Of a stretch of 64,000 nucleotides of DNA, positions 27,132 through 36,139 are shown in pieces. The DNA lies in assembly GCF_030388325.1 (NCBI RefSeq), contig NZ_CP103794.1:496001-560000 (forward strand), read 5' to 3'. The position numbers and the translations under genes were made by a program. The DNA is from Flavobacterium johnsoniae (GTDB taxonomy: Bacteria > Bacteroidota > Bacteroidia > Flavobacteriales > Flavobacteriaceae). Position 1 is the stretch's first letter. Each line of letters begins with the position of its first letter. The notes beneath the pieces were generated by a model. That model did no database searches, was not told where the DNA came from, and saw nothing but the letters and a program-made list of their open reading frames with translations.

Positions 27132-27971
27132 TTAAGAATCACTTAAAGGTTTTGTATTTTTATATTCTCCCAATACTTTAAAATATTCTGCCATGATATT
27201 TAATAAGGCTTTGGCTTTTGCAAAATCTTCGTATTTCTCAAATGTTACATCTACAAAGAATGAATATTTCCAAGGCGTTTCAATTTTTGGAAGCGACTGG
27301 ATTTTTGTCAAATTCAGTTTGCAGTCGCTCATTACATTTAACACCGCTGCTAAGCTTCCTCTTTTATGATCTAATTCAAATTTGATTGACGCTCTGTTGA
27401 TTTCGCTTTCTGGCAAAAATGAATTTTGCTTTTTAATGATTACGAAACGCGTCATATTATTTTTAATTGTTTGAATCGATGATGCAATAATATCTAACTC
27501 GTACATTTCAGAAGCCGTTACACTTGCAATTGCAGCAATTCCGGTTAATTGTTTTTCCTGAATTCTTCTTGCAGTTTCAGCTGTATCTTTATCCTCAATC
27601 AATTTGATATTTGGATATTGTTTCAGGAAATCCATGCATTGTAAAAGTGCCATTGGGTGCGAATGAACTTCTTTTATATCTTCAATTTTCTGACCTTTTA
27701 AAGCCATTAAATTTTGCTGAATGTTTAAATAATGCTCTCCAATTATGTGTAAATTATTCTTGTCAATCAAAGCATAATTTGGAATAATTGGCCCTGCAAT
27801 TGAATTTTCGATCGCCATAACAGCCTGATCAGATTTTCCGGCAATAAGGCTGTCGATCAATTCTTCGAAAGACAAACACTCATCAATATCCACATTTTCA
27901 GAGAAATACTCTTTCACAACCTGATGATGAAATGATCCTTTAATACCTTGTATTGCAATTTTCGTTGTCAT
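27132..27971 (-). CDS. pheA: Prephenate dehydratase
   Basis: This 279-residue monofunctional enzyme converts prephenate to phenylpyruvate. The catalytic domain contains AIQGIKGSFHHQVVKEYF, AIENSIAGPI and the hallmark NNMTRFVIIKK with the Thr-Arg-Phe triad. The C-terminal ACT domain contains HKRGSLAAVLNVMSDCKLNL and TKIQSLP, which bind phenylalanine for feedback inhibition. It is the first structural gene of the operon. Its ATG lies only 6 bp after the U-run of the attenuator terminator. The enzyme is thus likely controlled both by Phe allostery and by attenuation. Confidence 0.95.
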   Translation of the reverse strand: MTTKIAIQGIKGSFHHQVVKEYFSENVDIDECLSFEELIDSLIAGKSDQAVMAIENSIAGPIIPNYALIDKNNLHIIGEHYLNIQQNLMALKGQKIEDIKEVHSHPMALLQCMDFLKQYPNIKLIEDKDTAETARRIQEKQLTGIAAIASVTASEMYELDIIASSIQTIKNNMTRFVIIKKQNSFLPESEINRASIKFELDHKRGSLAAVLNVMSDCKLNLTKIQSLPKIETPWKYSFFVDVTFEKYEDFAKAKALLNIMAEYFKVLGEYKNTKPLSDS

Positions 27972-27977
27972 ATAGTC

Positions 27978-28006
27978 AAAAAAAAATCCTGATTTGCATC
28001 AGGATT
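27978..28006 (-). terminator. Attenuator terminator of the Phe/Tyr operon
   Basis: On the minus strand, AATCCTGAT (28006-27998) pairs perfectly with ATCAGGATT (27993-27985) around a GCAA tetraloop, followed by nine consecutive T. It is a textbook intrinsic terminator placed 6 bp before the pheA start codon, where a constitutive terminator would block the operon. It must therefore be conditional. Confidence 0.9.
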
Positions 28007-28063
28007 GTATATTAGTTTTATTTGTCTTAAATTTTATCTCAAATAACCATAGCACAATCCTGA
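27999..28063 (-). promoter_or_regulatory. Antiterminator of the Phe leader
   Basis: TCAGGATTGT (28063-28054), inside the last third of the leader peptide gene, is a perfect 10-bp complement of ACAATCCTGA (28008-27999). The latter overlaps the 5' arm of the terminator. Pairing of these two would prevent the terminator forming. Just upstream, CTTCT and AGAAG (28078-28074 and 28068-28064) can form a small hairpin over the last Phe codons, a possible third switch element. Confidence 0.8.
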
Positions 28064-28119
28064 CTTCTACTAAAGAAGAAATAAAAATTGTTGCTAAAAT
28101 AAAAACGGTTAGTTGCCAT
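28039..28119 (-). CDS. Phe-rich leader peptide of the aromatic operon (26 aa)
   Basis: An ATG at 28119 opens a 26-codon frame ending at TGA 28041-28039. It starts MATNRFYFSNNFYFFFSR, with Phe at positions 6, 8, 12, 14, 15 and 16 and Tyr at 7 and 13. The start lies in A-rich context (ACAAACAAAATG), as Bacteroidota starts usually do. The cluster FYFFF precedes the antiterminator arm by about 9 nt. A ribosome stalled by lack of charged tRNA-Phe would leave that arm free, while a ribosome reaching the stop codon would occupy or disturb it. This is the logic of pheL in enteric bacteria. I consider it a real regulatory ORF rather than a chance frame. Confidence 0.85.
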   Translation of the reverse strand: MATNRFYFSNNFYFFFSRSQDCAMVI

Positions 28120-28148
28120 TTTGTTTGTGTTATTTTGTAAATTCTTTG

Positions 28149-28178
28149 CGAATGTATAAATTATTTTTAGTGCACCAA
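28149..28178 (-). promoter_or_regulatory. Putative promoter of the Phe leader and operon
   Basis: On the minus strand a TTG (28178-28176) and TACATTCG (28156-28149), one mismatch from TAnnTTTG, are 19 bp apart, the preferred spacing in Bacteroidota. Transcription would begin about 20-25 bp before the leader ATG. Confidence 0.65.
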
Positions 28179-28320
28179 AAAAAAGATTGCATTTTATGAA
28201 ACAAAAAAGGATTTCTTAACAAATTTAGCAGGTTTTGTATGATAATATAAAAATATCGGCTTAAAATGAGAATATTAGAATGAGGTTTTAAGGTTCTGAG
28301 ATGCTAAGGTTTTAAGTTTT

Positions 28321-28345
28321 TTTGCCACGAATTCACGAATTAGTG
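28321..28345. repeat. 'tttgccacgaattcacgaattag' repeat copy
   Basis: A single copy of a dispersed spacer motif also seen as an inverted pair at 45181-45245. It lies near a copy of another family (ggttctgagatgctaaggtttt, 28289-28310). The latter recurs at about 31.17, 51.21, 51.49 and 55.57 kb. Confidence 0.6.
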
Positions 28346-28408
28346 TAAAACGTTGTGGTCATTTGATTCTAATTTCTCGAATTAAAGTCATGCTTTTCTT
28401 CCTTTCTT

Positions 28409-28510
28409 GTCATTCCGAGGAACGAGGAATCTTCACAAGTAGCTCGACAAAGATTGGAAATATACTGTACGGAATCACTCCGCGGAGATTCCTCGTTCCT
28501 CGGAATGACA
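28409..28510. repeat. Inverted pair of the 'cattccgaggaacgaggaatct' repeat
   Basis: Arms 28409-28432 and 28487-28510 are reverse complements over about 24 bp. Together with the leader promoter and the copy at 28321 they account for the 414-bp stretch between the leader peptide and the DUF1501 gene. No further gene is supported there. Confidence 0.78.
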
Positions 28511-28533
28511 AGATTGCGGATACCACTCAAAGC

Positions 28534-29700
28534 TTATGAAAACAACCCCGAAACTGGTTTATTCATAATCCCGATTTTAGCATAATCAAAATTCATTTTT
28601 TCTTTTAATAAAGACGTATAAACACTTCTAAAATCGATTTGGTATTTTAAATCGCCATTATCTAAGTCAGCTAGATTTGGATTATTTCCTAAAATTGTTC
28701 CTTTGTTATTTCCTCCAATTATAAACATTGGTGCTGCGGTTCCGTGATCGGTTCCGTTGCCGTTATCTTTTACTCTTCTTCCAAATTCTGAGAAAACTAC
28801 GACTGTGACATTCTGTAATAATTGAGATTCTTTTAAATCAGAATAAAAACTATATAACGCATCATTTAAATCGGTTAATTTTCTTTCATGAATCGAAAGC
28901 TGATTGTCATGCGTATCAAATCCGTTTAAAGATGTGTAATATACTTTTGAGTTTAAATTTCCTTTTATCAGTCTCGCAATCCATTCTAAATTTTTCGATA
29001 ATTCTGTTTTTGGATAACTGATTTCTGTTTTAGATTTTGCCAAAGCTTTCTGGATTTCATCTGAACCTTCGGTAACGGAATTGGCAATTTTTCGAACAAA
29101 ATCTAAATGCGGATTTTTAGATAAAGTAACATTTTCTTCTTTTGCTTTTACTTTAAATCGATTCGGATCTTTTACAGTTATGAAATTAGGCTCCACACCT
29201 TTTAAAGCCAAATTATCAATTGAATCTAAATTTATTCCTGCAGTCGCTTGATGTCCGTTGCATTGCAAATCCAGAAATCTTCCGAGCCAGCCTTCGTTTA
29301 TATATTTATTAGAATCGGTTGCCGTCTGCCAAATTTCCTGACTTCTAAAATGGGAACGAATAGGCTCTGGATAACCGACATTTTGAATTATTGTTAAATC
29401 TCCGTTTTGCTGCATTTGAGCAAAATCTTTTAACGAAGGATGAAATGCCATTCCTTTATTCTTCCCAACAACAACATCTTTATTTAAAGCGATTTTCGTT
29501 CGTAAATCATAATATAATGGATCGTCGTATGGAATAAAAGTATTCAATCCGTCGTTTCCGCCATTCAATTGCACAAAAACAATACATTGCTCTCCCACAA
29601 CCAAATTGCTCTGAGAACCGAAAGCGTGTAAAAAATCAGGAAGCACAAGCAATCCGCCTGTGAAAGTTCCTGTCAATGTTAGAAAATTTCTTCTGTTCAT
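28534..29700 (-). CDS. DUF1501 domain protein with Tat-like signal
   Basis: This 388-residue protein begins MNRRNFLTLTGTFTGGLLVLP, which contains a twin-arginine motif (RRNFL) and suggests export of a folded, perhaps metal-binding protein. Typical DUF1501 features follow: FVQLNGGNDGLNTFIPYDDP, VGYPEPIRSHFRSQEIWQTA, FDTHDNQ, and VFSEFGRRVKDNGNGTDHGT with conserved acidic and His residues of a sulfatase/alkaline phosphatase-like fold. It is always found beside DUF1800 proteins and is here 12 bp downstream of one. Biochemical role is not established. Confidence 0.88.
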   Translation of the reverse strand: MNRRNFLTLTGTFTGGLLVLPDFLHAFGSQSNLVVGEQCIVFVQLNGGNDGLNTFIPYDDPLYYDLRTKIALNKDVVVGKNKGMAFHPSLKDFAQMQQNGDLTIIQNVGYPEPIRSHFRSQEIWQTATDSNKYINEGWLGRFLDLQCNGHQATAGINLDSIDNLALKGVEPNFITVKDPNRFKVKAKEENVTLSKNPHLDFVRKIANSVTEGSDEIQKALAKSKTEISYPKTELSKNLEWIARLIKGNLNSKVYYTSLNGFDTHDNQLSIHERKLTDLNDALYSFYSDLKESQLLQNVTVVVFSEFGRRVKDNGNGTDHGTAAPMFIIGGNNKGTILGNNPNLADLDNGDLKYQIDFRSVYTSLLKEKMNFDYAKIGIMNKPVSGLFS

Positions 29701-29712
29701 GATTACTGCTTT

Positions 29713-31110
29713 TTAGATTAATTGATATTCGGGCAATTTTGTGATGTAATTAAAAAGTCTGACCACAGCAAAATCAGCATGCGGGTCTTTGGGATCAAAA
29801 TCGTATTTCAAAAGATTTTCCATGTCTTTTTGAGCCGAATCGCTTACATTAAATAAAAGTCGTTCCGATAATTCCGAAATGATGGTTTTGTTATTTCCAT
29901 CAGAATCAAAAGCTACTTTGACATCGATTTTCTCATATTCCGATTTTTCTTTTTCAACTCCATTCGTCATCGTTTTCAAAACTCTTCGATTCAGACTTTT
30001 CCCACTGCATAGCAAATCGGCTGTATTGTTTCTTTGCAGATAAATTTGCGACGTCAGCCATGAATTTCCGCCATCCCAACCTTTTACATTTACCTGATTA
30101 TACAAATCCATTCCCTGCTGTCTTAAAAATACAGCAATAACGGCATCGTCTAAATCTTTTATCTCCAATTCATCGCAAAGCTGTAAAATATAAACCAGCG
30201 GATCTTTTATTTTATTTCCTGAATTCTCTTTTTTAAATTCTTCGGTAAAAATTTTAGTCAGCAATGGCTGAATTTCAAACTTTTCTTTTCGGAAATAATC
30301 GCCATAATAAACCACTAAATCTTCAGGCGGATTATCATACACAAACCATTTCAGAATTTTTCGGGTAATGAGATACGGAATGTTTTTCTGTTCGAAAATA
30401 ATATCGACCAAATCGTCTGATTTCCAGTTTCCAGTTTTTCTGAAGTAAATTTTATCGCTGTTATCTTCAATGTTTTTTCTATAAACTGCTCCTTCATCGC
30501 CAACATTTAAACCAGCCAAAGCTTTTGCGCCATTTTTAATATCGTCTTCGGTATAATTTCCAATTCCGATTGTGAATAGTTCAAGTAATTCTCGGCTTAA
30601 ATTTTCATTTACTTTTCCTTTTTTATTATCGCCATTGTCGAGATAACGAACCATTGCGTTAGATTTCAGAATCTGTTTGGTCAATTCTTTAAAATTGCCA
30701 AAAGCATTTTCACGCAAAATCATATTGTGCTGATAAATCCAGTAATTGATTTTTACTTTTTGAGAAGTAGAAACAAAATGATTGTGCCAGAAACAAACCA
30801 TGTTTTCCCGCAACGGGAATTCATCGTTTCTCATTTTAGAAATCCACCATTTTCTGAACTCAACAGCAGAATAAACTTCTTTTTTGAGAATTTTCTTTTT
30901 GGCTTCAGAATCTGCCATTTTTATAGATTCTCGAAGTTCTTTAAGCTCAAGCAATGTTTTGGGATCATCATCTAAAAAAGAAGGCAATGATGTATCAAAT
31001 TTTGAATTATAAGATTGCTTTAGAAATTTTTCTAAGCCGAGTTTTTCAATTTTTGAAGCTTGTTTTCCTGAAAAACCTAATCGTAGGGACCAAAGACTGC
31101 TTTTTTTCAT
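29713..31110 (-). CDS. DUF1800 domain protein
   Basis: This 465-residue protein has LRLGFSGKQASKIEKLGLEKFL at the start, FRKWWISKMRNDEFPLRENM and FWHNHFVSTS, then YLDNGDNKKGKVNENLSREL, LLELFTIGIGNYTEDD and the C-terminal LFNYITKLPEYQ. All of these are typical of DUF1800. There is no clear signal peptide with this start. It is paired with the DUF1501 gene as in many Bacteroidota and Planctomycetes. The pair is probably a functional unit of unknown activity. Confidence 0.85.
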   Translation of the reverse strand: MKKSSLWSLRLGFSGKQASKIEKLGLEKFLKQSYNSKFDTSLPSFLDDDPKTLLELKELRESIKMADSEAKKKILKKEVYSAVEFRKWWISKMRNDEFPLRENMVCFWHNHFVSTSQKVKINYWIYQHNMILRENAFGNFKELTKQILKSNAMVRYLDNGDNKKGKVNENLSRELLELFTIGIGNYTEDDIKNGAKALAGLNVGDEGAVYRKNIEDNSDKIYFRKTGNWKSDDLVDIIFEQKNIPYLITRKILKWFVYDNPPEDLVVYYGDYFRKEKFEIQPLLTKIFTEEFKKENSGNKIKDPLVYILQLCDELEIKDLDDAVIAVFLRQQGMDLYNQVNVKGWDGGNSWLTSQIYLQRNNTADLLCSGKSLNRRVLKTMTNGVEKEKSEYEKIDVKVAFDSDGNNKTIISELSERLLFNVSDSAQKDMENLLKYDFDPKDPHADFAVVRLFNYITKLPEYQLI

Positions 31111-31294
31111 CGTTCAGAAATTATTACTGTAAGACTCGATTCTTTTTAAAAGGTTTAATCTTTTTAAAGAGGCTGAGTTGCTAAGATTCTAAGATGCTGA
31201 GATTTAAAAAGTGTTTGGTAATAATTAGAACGAGAAATTTTTAAGGATATTGCCTACACGATATTTGACAATCATTATCAAAACATTAACCTTT

Positions 31295-31564
31295 TTAATA
31301 TAAAAATTCGTCTATAAATTCTTTATTTTCGTTTAGATACAGAAAATAATTCGCTGTCTTTTTCTGATTTTCGAGAAGCTCTAATTTAATTTCGATGCAG
31401 GGAGTTGGGATAAAATCATGATCTATTAAAATCGAAATAGATTTTGGAATGATCCTATCGAAATTAATATTCTCATATTGGTCGGAATTTATATTTTTAA
31501 AATACTGAGTTGCTAGTTGATAATATTCTGTTTTATTCTCAACTATATTTAAATTAAGTTTCAT
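31295..31564 (-). CDS. Hypothetical 89-aa protein
   Basis: A short acidic protein without signal peptide or recognisable motif. It starts 15 bp after the stop of the lipoprotein gene upstream on the same strand, so it is likely co-transcribed with it. It is supported mainly by this spacing and by a plausible start context (AAACAATATG). No function can be given. Confidence 0.5.
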   Translation of the reverse strand: MKLNLNIVENKTEYYQLATQYFKNINSDQYENINFDRIIPKSISILIDHDFIPTPCIEIKLELLENQKKTANYFLYLNENKEFIDEFLY

Positions 31565-31579
31565 ATTGTTTAAATTAGG

Positions 31580-32056
31580 CTATCTTTTAATAGAATCCAA
31601 TGTTTGCTGGCTAATCTGTTTTCTTTCTATCATGAATTTAAACCAATTTTCTAATTTCTGTTTTTCCTGTTTTTCCATTTTACTGATGTCAATTTGCGGA
31701 AAACCGGTATAATCTATTCCATTTTTTTCCAAAACAGCATCATAATAATGATAATACGCTCTATCATAATTAAACTTTTCTGCCATAATCCTGGCGTATA
31801 CCATAACACTATCTGTTCTTGCGTTAAAACAGCAATCTTGAAAACTATAAAAAAGTTCATCATACGCGTCTACATCTCCTCGCTTTTTAACTCGATTAAT
31901 CAATGTGTCGTAATCTGTTGTTATAGAGCTAATAGTTCTTACATCTTCTTGGTCAATTTCCTCTAAATTCTGTTCTTTCTGTACTGGTATCTTCTCAGAT
32001 TTTTTTTGACACGCAAAAACACAACATAAAAAAACTAAGCTTAAAACTTTATTCAT
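31580..32056 (-). CDS. Hypothetical lipoprotein
   Basis: I chose the start at 32056 because it yields a lipoprotein signal, MNKVLSLVFLCCVFACQKK. The longer frame from 32095 puts this signal 13 residues inside. The mature part of about 140 residues is helical and charged, with DVDAYDELFYSFQDCCFNAR and RAYYHYYDAVLEKNGID suggesting a repeat-like helical fold. I do not recognise a family. A bidirectional hairpin separates it from nrdA. Confidence 0.65.
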   Translation of the reverse strand: MNKVLSLVFLCCVFACQKKSEKIPVQKEQNLEEIDQEDVRTISSITTDYDTLINRVKKRGDVDAYDELFYSFQDCCFNARTDSVMVYARIMAEKFNYDRAYYHYYDAVLEKNGIDYTGFPQIDISKMEKQEKQKLENWFKFMIERKQISQQTLDSIKR

Positions 32057-32080
32057 AAACTGTTTATTTAGCATTAACAA

Positions 32081-32116
32081 AAAAGCAGCTATCATTACAA
32101 TAACTGCTTTCTTATT
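32081..32116. terminator. Hairpin terminator downstream of nrdA
   Basis: AAAAGCAG (32081-32088) pairs with CTGCTTT (32104-32110), flanked by A-rich and T-rich tracts on both sides. It lies between the nrdA stop and the lipoprotein start. Confidence 0.65.
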
Positions 32117-32171
32117 TTCAAGGAATAAAATCTTTCCTCCTTATTCTATTTTCTTTCTTCTAAAAAAAGAA

Positions 32172-34565
32172 TTAAGACCCACACATTTCACAATCTTCAG
32201 GATCTGCTGCTTGTGCTTTTAAAAGCATTGCTTTATAATCCTCAACACTGATTGCTTCAGTTTCCTGAACTAATGATGGAGCTGTTTCTTCTTTTTTATC
32301 GTTGTTTAATGTGAATTTAATCGCATCTACAGCCGCTTTTGTTCTTAGGTAATACATTCCTGTTTTTAAACCAGACTGCCAAGCATAGAAGTGCATTGAC
32401 GTCAATTTAGAATAGTTTGCATCTTGCATGAACAAGTTCAATGACTGAGACTGATCAATGAAATATCCTCTTTGACGAGACATATCGATAATATCTTTCA
32501 TCGACATTTCCCAAACTGTTTTATAAAGATCTTTTAAGTCTTGTGGAATCTTATCGATATTTTGAACAGATCCGTTATGACGCATAATTTCTTGTTTCAA
32601 ATCTTCGTTCCATAAACCTAATTTTACTAGATCTTCTAATAAATGTTTGTTTACTACGATGAACTCTCCAGACAATACACGACGTGTATAAATGTTTGAA
32701 GTATATGGTTCGAAAGCTTCGTTGTTTCCTAAGATTTGAGAAGTCGATGCAGTTGGCATTGGAGCAACTAACAATGAGTTACGAACTCCATGCTCCATAA
32801 CTTCTTTTCTTAATGAAGCCCAGTCCCAACGACCAGATAATTCTTCATCTTTCATTCCCCACATATTGTGTTGGAATTCTCCTTGTGACATTGGCGAACC
32901 TTCGAAAGTTGAATATGGTCCTTCTTCTTTTGCCATTTCCATAGAAGCAGTTACAGCAGCGAAATATAAAGTTTCGAAAATTTCTTGGTTTAATTTTTTA
33001 GCTTCATCGCTTGTAAACGGCATACGCAACATGATAAAAGCATCTGCTAAACCTTGAACACCTAATCCAACTGGACGGTGACGCATGTTTGAATTTTCAG
33101 CTTCTTTTACAGGATAGTAGTTTCTGTCGATTACTTTATTCAAGTTACGAGTTACACGTTTTGTAACGTTGTAAAGCGCTTCATGATCAAATTTTCCGTT
33201 ATCAATAAACATTGGTAACGAAATAGAAGCCAAGTTACAAACTGCAATTTCATCTTTAGATGTAAACTCCATAATCTCTGTGCACAAGTTGGAAGAACGG
33301 ATTGTTCCTAAATTCTTGTGATTCGATTTACGGTTTGCTGCATCTTTGTACAACATATATGGCGTTCCAGTCTCAATTTGTGATTCTAGGATTTTCTCCC
33401 ATAATTCACGAGCGCGGATTGTTTTTCTTCCTTTTCCTCTAAATTCATAATCCGTATATAATGCTTCGAATTCATCTCCGTAAACATCATATAATCCTGG
33501 ACATTCGTTTGGACACATCAAAGTCCAAGTTGAATCTTCTTGAACACGTTTCATGAATAAATCTGAAGTCCACATAGCGAAGAATAAATCTCTTGCACGC
33601 ATTTCTTCTTTTCCTGTATTTTTCTTTAAATCCAAGAAATCAAAAATATCAGCATGCCATGTTTCGATGTAAATCGCAAAACTTCCTTTACGTTTTCCAC
33701 CACCTTGATCTACGTAACGAGCAGTATCGTTAAAAACTCTCAACATTGGAACAATTCCGTTTGAAGTTCCGTTTGTACCACGGATGTAAGATCCAGTCGC
33801 ACGAACATTATGAATAGAAAGTCCAATTCCTCCCGCTGACTGCGAGATTTTTGCTGTTTGTTTTAATGTATCGTAAATACCATCAATACTATCATCTTGC
33901 ATTGCCAAAAGGAAACAAGAAGACATTTGCGGTTTTGGCGTTCCTGCATTGAACAACGTTGGCGTTGCGTGCGTAAAGAACTTTTTAGACATTAAATCGT
34001 AAGTTTCAATAACCGATTTTAAATCGTCTAAGTGAATACCAACAGAAACACGCATCAACATATGTTGCGGTCTTTCTACAATTTTTCCGTTTATTTTAAG
34101 AAGATAAGAACGCTCTAAAGTTTTAAAACCAAAGTAATCGTAATTAAAATCTCTTGTATAAATGATATGAGAATCTAAAAAAGCAGCATTTTCTTGAATT
34201 ACTTTAAATACATCATCAGCAATTAATGGCGCATCTTGTCCATTTCTTGGATTTACGTAGTTGTACATATCTTTCATCGTTTCTGAGAAAGATTTTTTAG
34301 TATTTGAATGTAGATTAGAAATTGCTACACGAGCTGCCAATTGTGCATAATCTGGATGCGCAATAGTCATAGAAGCTGCCGTTTCTGCTGCAAGATTATC
34401 CAATTCAGAAGTAGAAACCCCATCATACAATCCCTCAATAACTCTCATGGCTACTTTTACAGGATCTACAAGTTCATTCAAGCCGTAACACAACTTTTTG
34501 ATTCTTTCTGTAATCTTATCAAACATTACGGGCTCTCTGTGGCCATCTCTTTTTACTACATACAT
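32172..34565 (-). CDS. nrdA: Ribonucleoside-diphosphate reductase, alpha subunit (class Ia)
   Basis: This 797-residue large subunit reduces NDPs to dNDPs. It has an N-terminal ATP-cone ([20 protein letters not shown]), the first redox Cys in [31 protein letters not shown], the thiyl-radical Cys in SNLCTEI, and a C-terminal swinging pair CEMCGS. These Cys positions and the ATP cone fit a class Ia enzyme with dATP inhibition. It follows nrdB after 261 bp. Confidence 0.95.
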   Translation of the reverse strand: MYVVKRDGHREPVMFDKITERIKKLCYGLNELVDPVKVAMRVIEGLYDGVSTSELDNLAAETAASMTIAHPDYAQLAARVAISNLHSNTKKSFSETMKDMYNYVNPRNGQDAPLIADDVFKVIQENAAFLDSHIIYTRDFNYDYFGFKTLERSYLLKINGKIVERPQHMLMRVSVGIHLDDLKSVIETYDLMSKKFFTHATPTLFNAGTPKPQMSSCFLLAMQDDSIDGIYDTLKQTAKISQSAGGIGLSIHNVRATGSYIRGTNGTSNGIVPMLRVFNDTARYVDQGGGKRKGSFAIYIETWHADIFDFLDLKKNTGKEEMRARDLFFAMWTSDLFMKRVQEDSTWTLMCPNECPGLYDVYGDEFEALYTDYEFRGKGRKTIRARELWEKILESQIETGTPYMLYKDAANRKSNHKNLGTIRSSNLCTEIMEFTSKDEIAVCNLASISLPMFIDNGKFDHEALYNVTKRVTRNLNKVIDRNYYPVKEAENSNMRHRPVGLGVQGLADAFIMLRMPFTSDEAKKLNQEIFETLYFAAVTASMEMAKEEGPYSTFEGSPMSQGEFQHNMWGMKDEELSGRWDWASLRKEVMEHGVRNSLLVAPMPTASTSQILGNNEAFEPYTSNIYTRRVLSGEFIVVNKHLLEDLVKLGLWNEDLKQEIMRHNGSVQNIDKIPQDLKDLYKTVWEMSMKDIIDMSRQRGYFIDQSQSLNLFMQDANYSKLTSMHFYAWQSGLKTGMYYLRTKAAVDAIKFTLNNDKKEETAPSLVQETEAISVEDYKAMLLKAQAADPEDCEMCGS

Positions 34566-34826
34566 AAGCTTACCTTTTATAGTTATTGAAAAAATGAAAG
34601 TACTTAGAGAACGAACTCTGGCACTTAAACATTGCGTGTTTTTAAATTAATTTTAGAGAATTACCGAATTCTCAATAGTTACTTGTTTCAAATTCGAAAA
34701 TCGAATTTAAATGCGTCATAAATTGTCATTGAACCTGCGACTTGGGGAAAGAGATTCAACCTTAAAAAAATCTGTAATCTTTTTTTAGCGTTGCTGGAAG
34801 ATCAGGCGCTAAAAGTATTTTGTTAC
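34566..34826. other. nrdB-nrdA spacer with a symmetric hairpin
   Basis: There is no gene. TTTTAGCG (34783-34790) pairs with CGCTAAAA (34807-34814) around a 16-nt loop, directly after nrdB. It could be a partial terminator or processing stem that sets different levels of the two subunits. The rest is AT-rich without a recognisable regulator box. Confidence 0.45.
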
Positions 34827-35804
34827 CTAAAAATCTGCATCAAATGAAATTTTTTGAGCATCGCTATCTGTGTTCATAACACCTGATTTTTGATACTCTG
34901 CAACACGTTTTTCAAAGAAATTAGTTTTTCCTTGAAGAGAGATCATGTCCATGAAATCAAACGGATTCGCTGATCCATATACACGCTCACATCCTAATTC
35001 TACCAATAATCTATCGGCAACGAACTCTAAATATTGTGTCATTAAAGTCGCGTTCATACCAATTAAACTTACCGGAAGAGATTCTGTAACAAATTGTCTT
35101 TCGATATCTAAAGCATCAACAATGATTTCTTTAATTCTCTCTTTTGGCACTTTGTTTACTAAATGGTGATTGTGCAAGTGAACTGCAAAATCACAATGTA
35201 CGCCTTCGTCACGAGAAATCAACTCATTAGAGAATGTCAAACCTGGCATTAAACCACGTTTTTTCAACCAATAAATTGAACAGAAAGCACCTGAGAAAAA
35301 GATTCCTTCAACAGCAGCAAAAGCAATAAGTCTTTCAGCAAACGAATCTGACTCGATCCATTTTAAAGCCCATTCTGCTTTTTTAGCAATTGCAGGAAAA
35401 ACTTCTAAAGCATTAAACAATTCTGTTTTTTCAGCTTCATCTTTCACGTAAGTATCAATTAATAATGAATAAGTTTCACTATGAATATTCTCCATCATGA
35501 TTTGAAATCCATAGAAAAATTTCGCTTCAGCATATTGCACTTCGTTTACAAAGTTCTCAGCTAAGTTTTCATTTACGATTCCGTCAGAAGCGGCGAAAAA
35601 TGCTAAAATATGTTTAATGAAGTATCTTTCGTCGTCATTCAACTTATTATTCCAATCTGTCAAATCTTGGTGTAGGTCGATTTCTTCGGCAGTCCAAAAA
35701 CTTGCTTCCATCTTCTTGTACCATTCCCAAATATCATGATGTTTAATCGGAAAAATAACGAAGCGATTTTTATTTTCTTGTAATATTGGTTCGATTTGTG
35801 ACAT
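34827..35804 (-). CDS. nrdB: Ribonucleoside-diphosphate reductase, beta subunit
   Basis: The 325-residue small subunit houses the di-iron/tyrosyl radical centre. Ligand-bearing helices include [30 protein letters not shown] (Glu and His ligands) and [20 protein letters not shown]. The probable radical Tyr is Tyr112 in IHSETYSLL, matching Tyr122 of the E. coli protein. The C-terminal tail ends KISFDADF, likely the docking peptide for NrdA. Confidence 0.94.
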   Translation of the reverse strand: MSQIEPILQENKNRFVIFPIKHHDIWEWYKKMEASFWTAEEIDLHQDLTDWNNKLNDDERYFIKHILAFFAASDGIVNENLAENFVNEVQYAEAKFFYGFQIMMENIHSETYSLLIDTYVKDEAEKTELFNALEVFPAIAKKAEWALKWIESDSFAERLIAFAAVEGIFFSGAFCSIYWLKKRGLMPGLTFSNELISRDEGVHCDFAVHLHNHHLVNKVPKERIKEIIVDALDIERQFVTESLPVSLIGMNATLMTQYLEFVADRLLVELGCERVYGSANPFDFMDMISLQGKTNFFEKRVAEYQKSGVMNTDSDAQKISFDADF

Positions 35805-36139
35805 GACAGATTCTGTTAATTTTTTTATTGAATTTTTACTTATTCAGTAGACTACAAAGATTGTCAATTAACGTCAAAAATGAAAGTCAAACTTATTCAC
35901 AATTTGATGTAGTTTTTAACAACGTTAAATTTTTGAAACATTTTTCATACAATAATTAATTTACTGTAAATGAATCGATTAAAACAGACAAATACACCTT
36001 GAAGCCCCGTAAAATATAGACTTTTTAATATAAAAAGCAAGAAATTTTAAAGAGTTTTAAAAAAGTTTTTTTGAGTTAAAACTTTATTTTTTTGAGTCAA
36101 AATATGTAGTCAAAATGACTATTATTTAAATGGTAGATT
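35805..36139. other. AT-rich intergenic region upstream of nrdB
   Basis: No gene is seen. AATCTTTG on the minus strand (35862-35855), about 50 bp before nrdB, may be its -7 element. At the far side two direct copies of tttttttgagt(t/c)aaaa (about 36067-36082 and 36090-36105) lie after the DUF3109 gene. I found no palindrome resembling an NrdR box. Confidence 0.4.

Noticed and set aside
28039..28119. Possibility that the Phe-rich 26-codon frame is chance T-richness
   Set aside because: The chance explanation was rejected. The frame has an A-rich start context, a stop codon, and a correctly placed antiterminator arm with 10-bp perfect complementarity to the terminator, none of which base composition explains.
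35805..36139. NrdR box or riboswitch upstream of nrdB
   Set aside because: No palindrome near the NrdR consensus and no conserved aptamer motif such as that of cobalamin. Only a weak -7 element is present.
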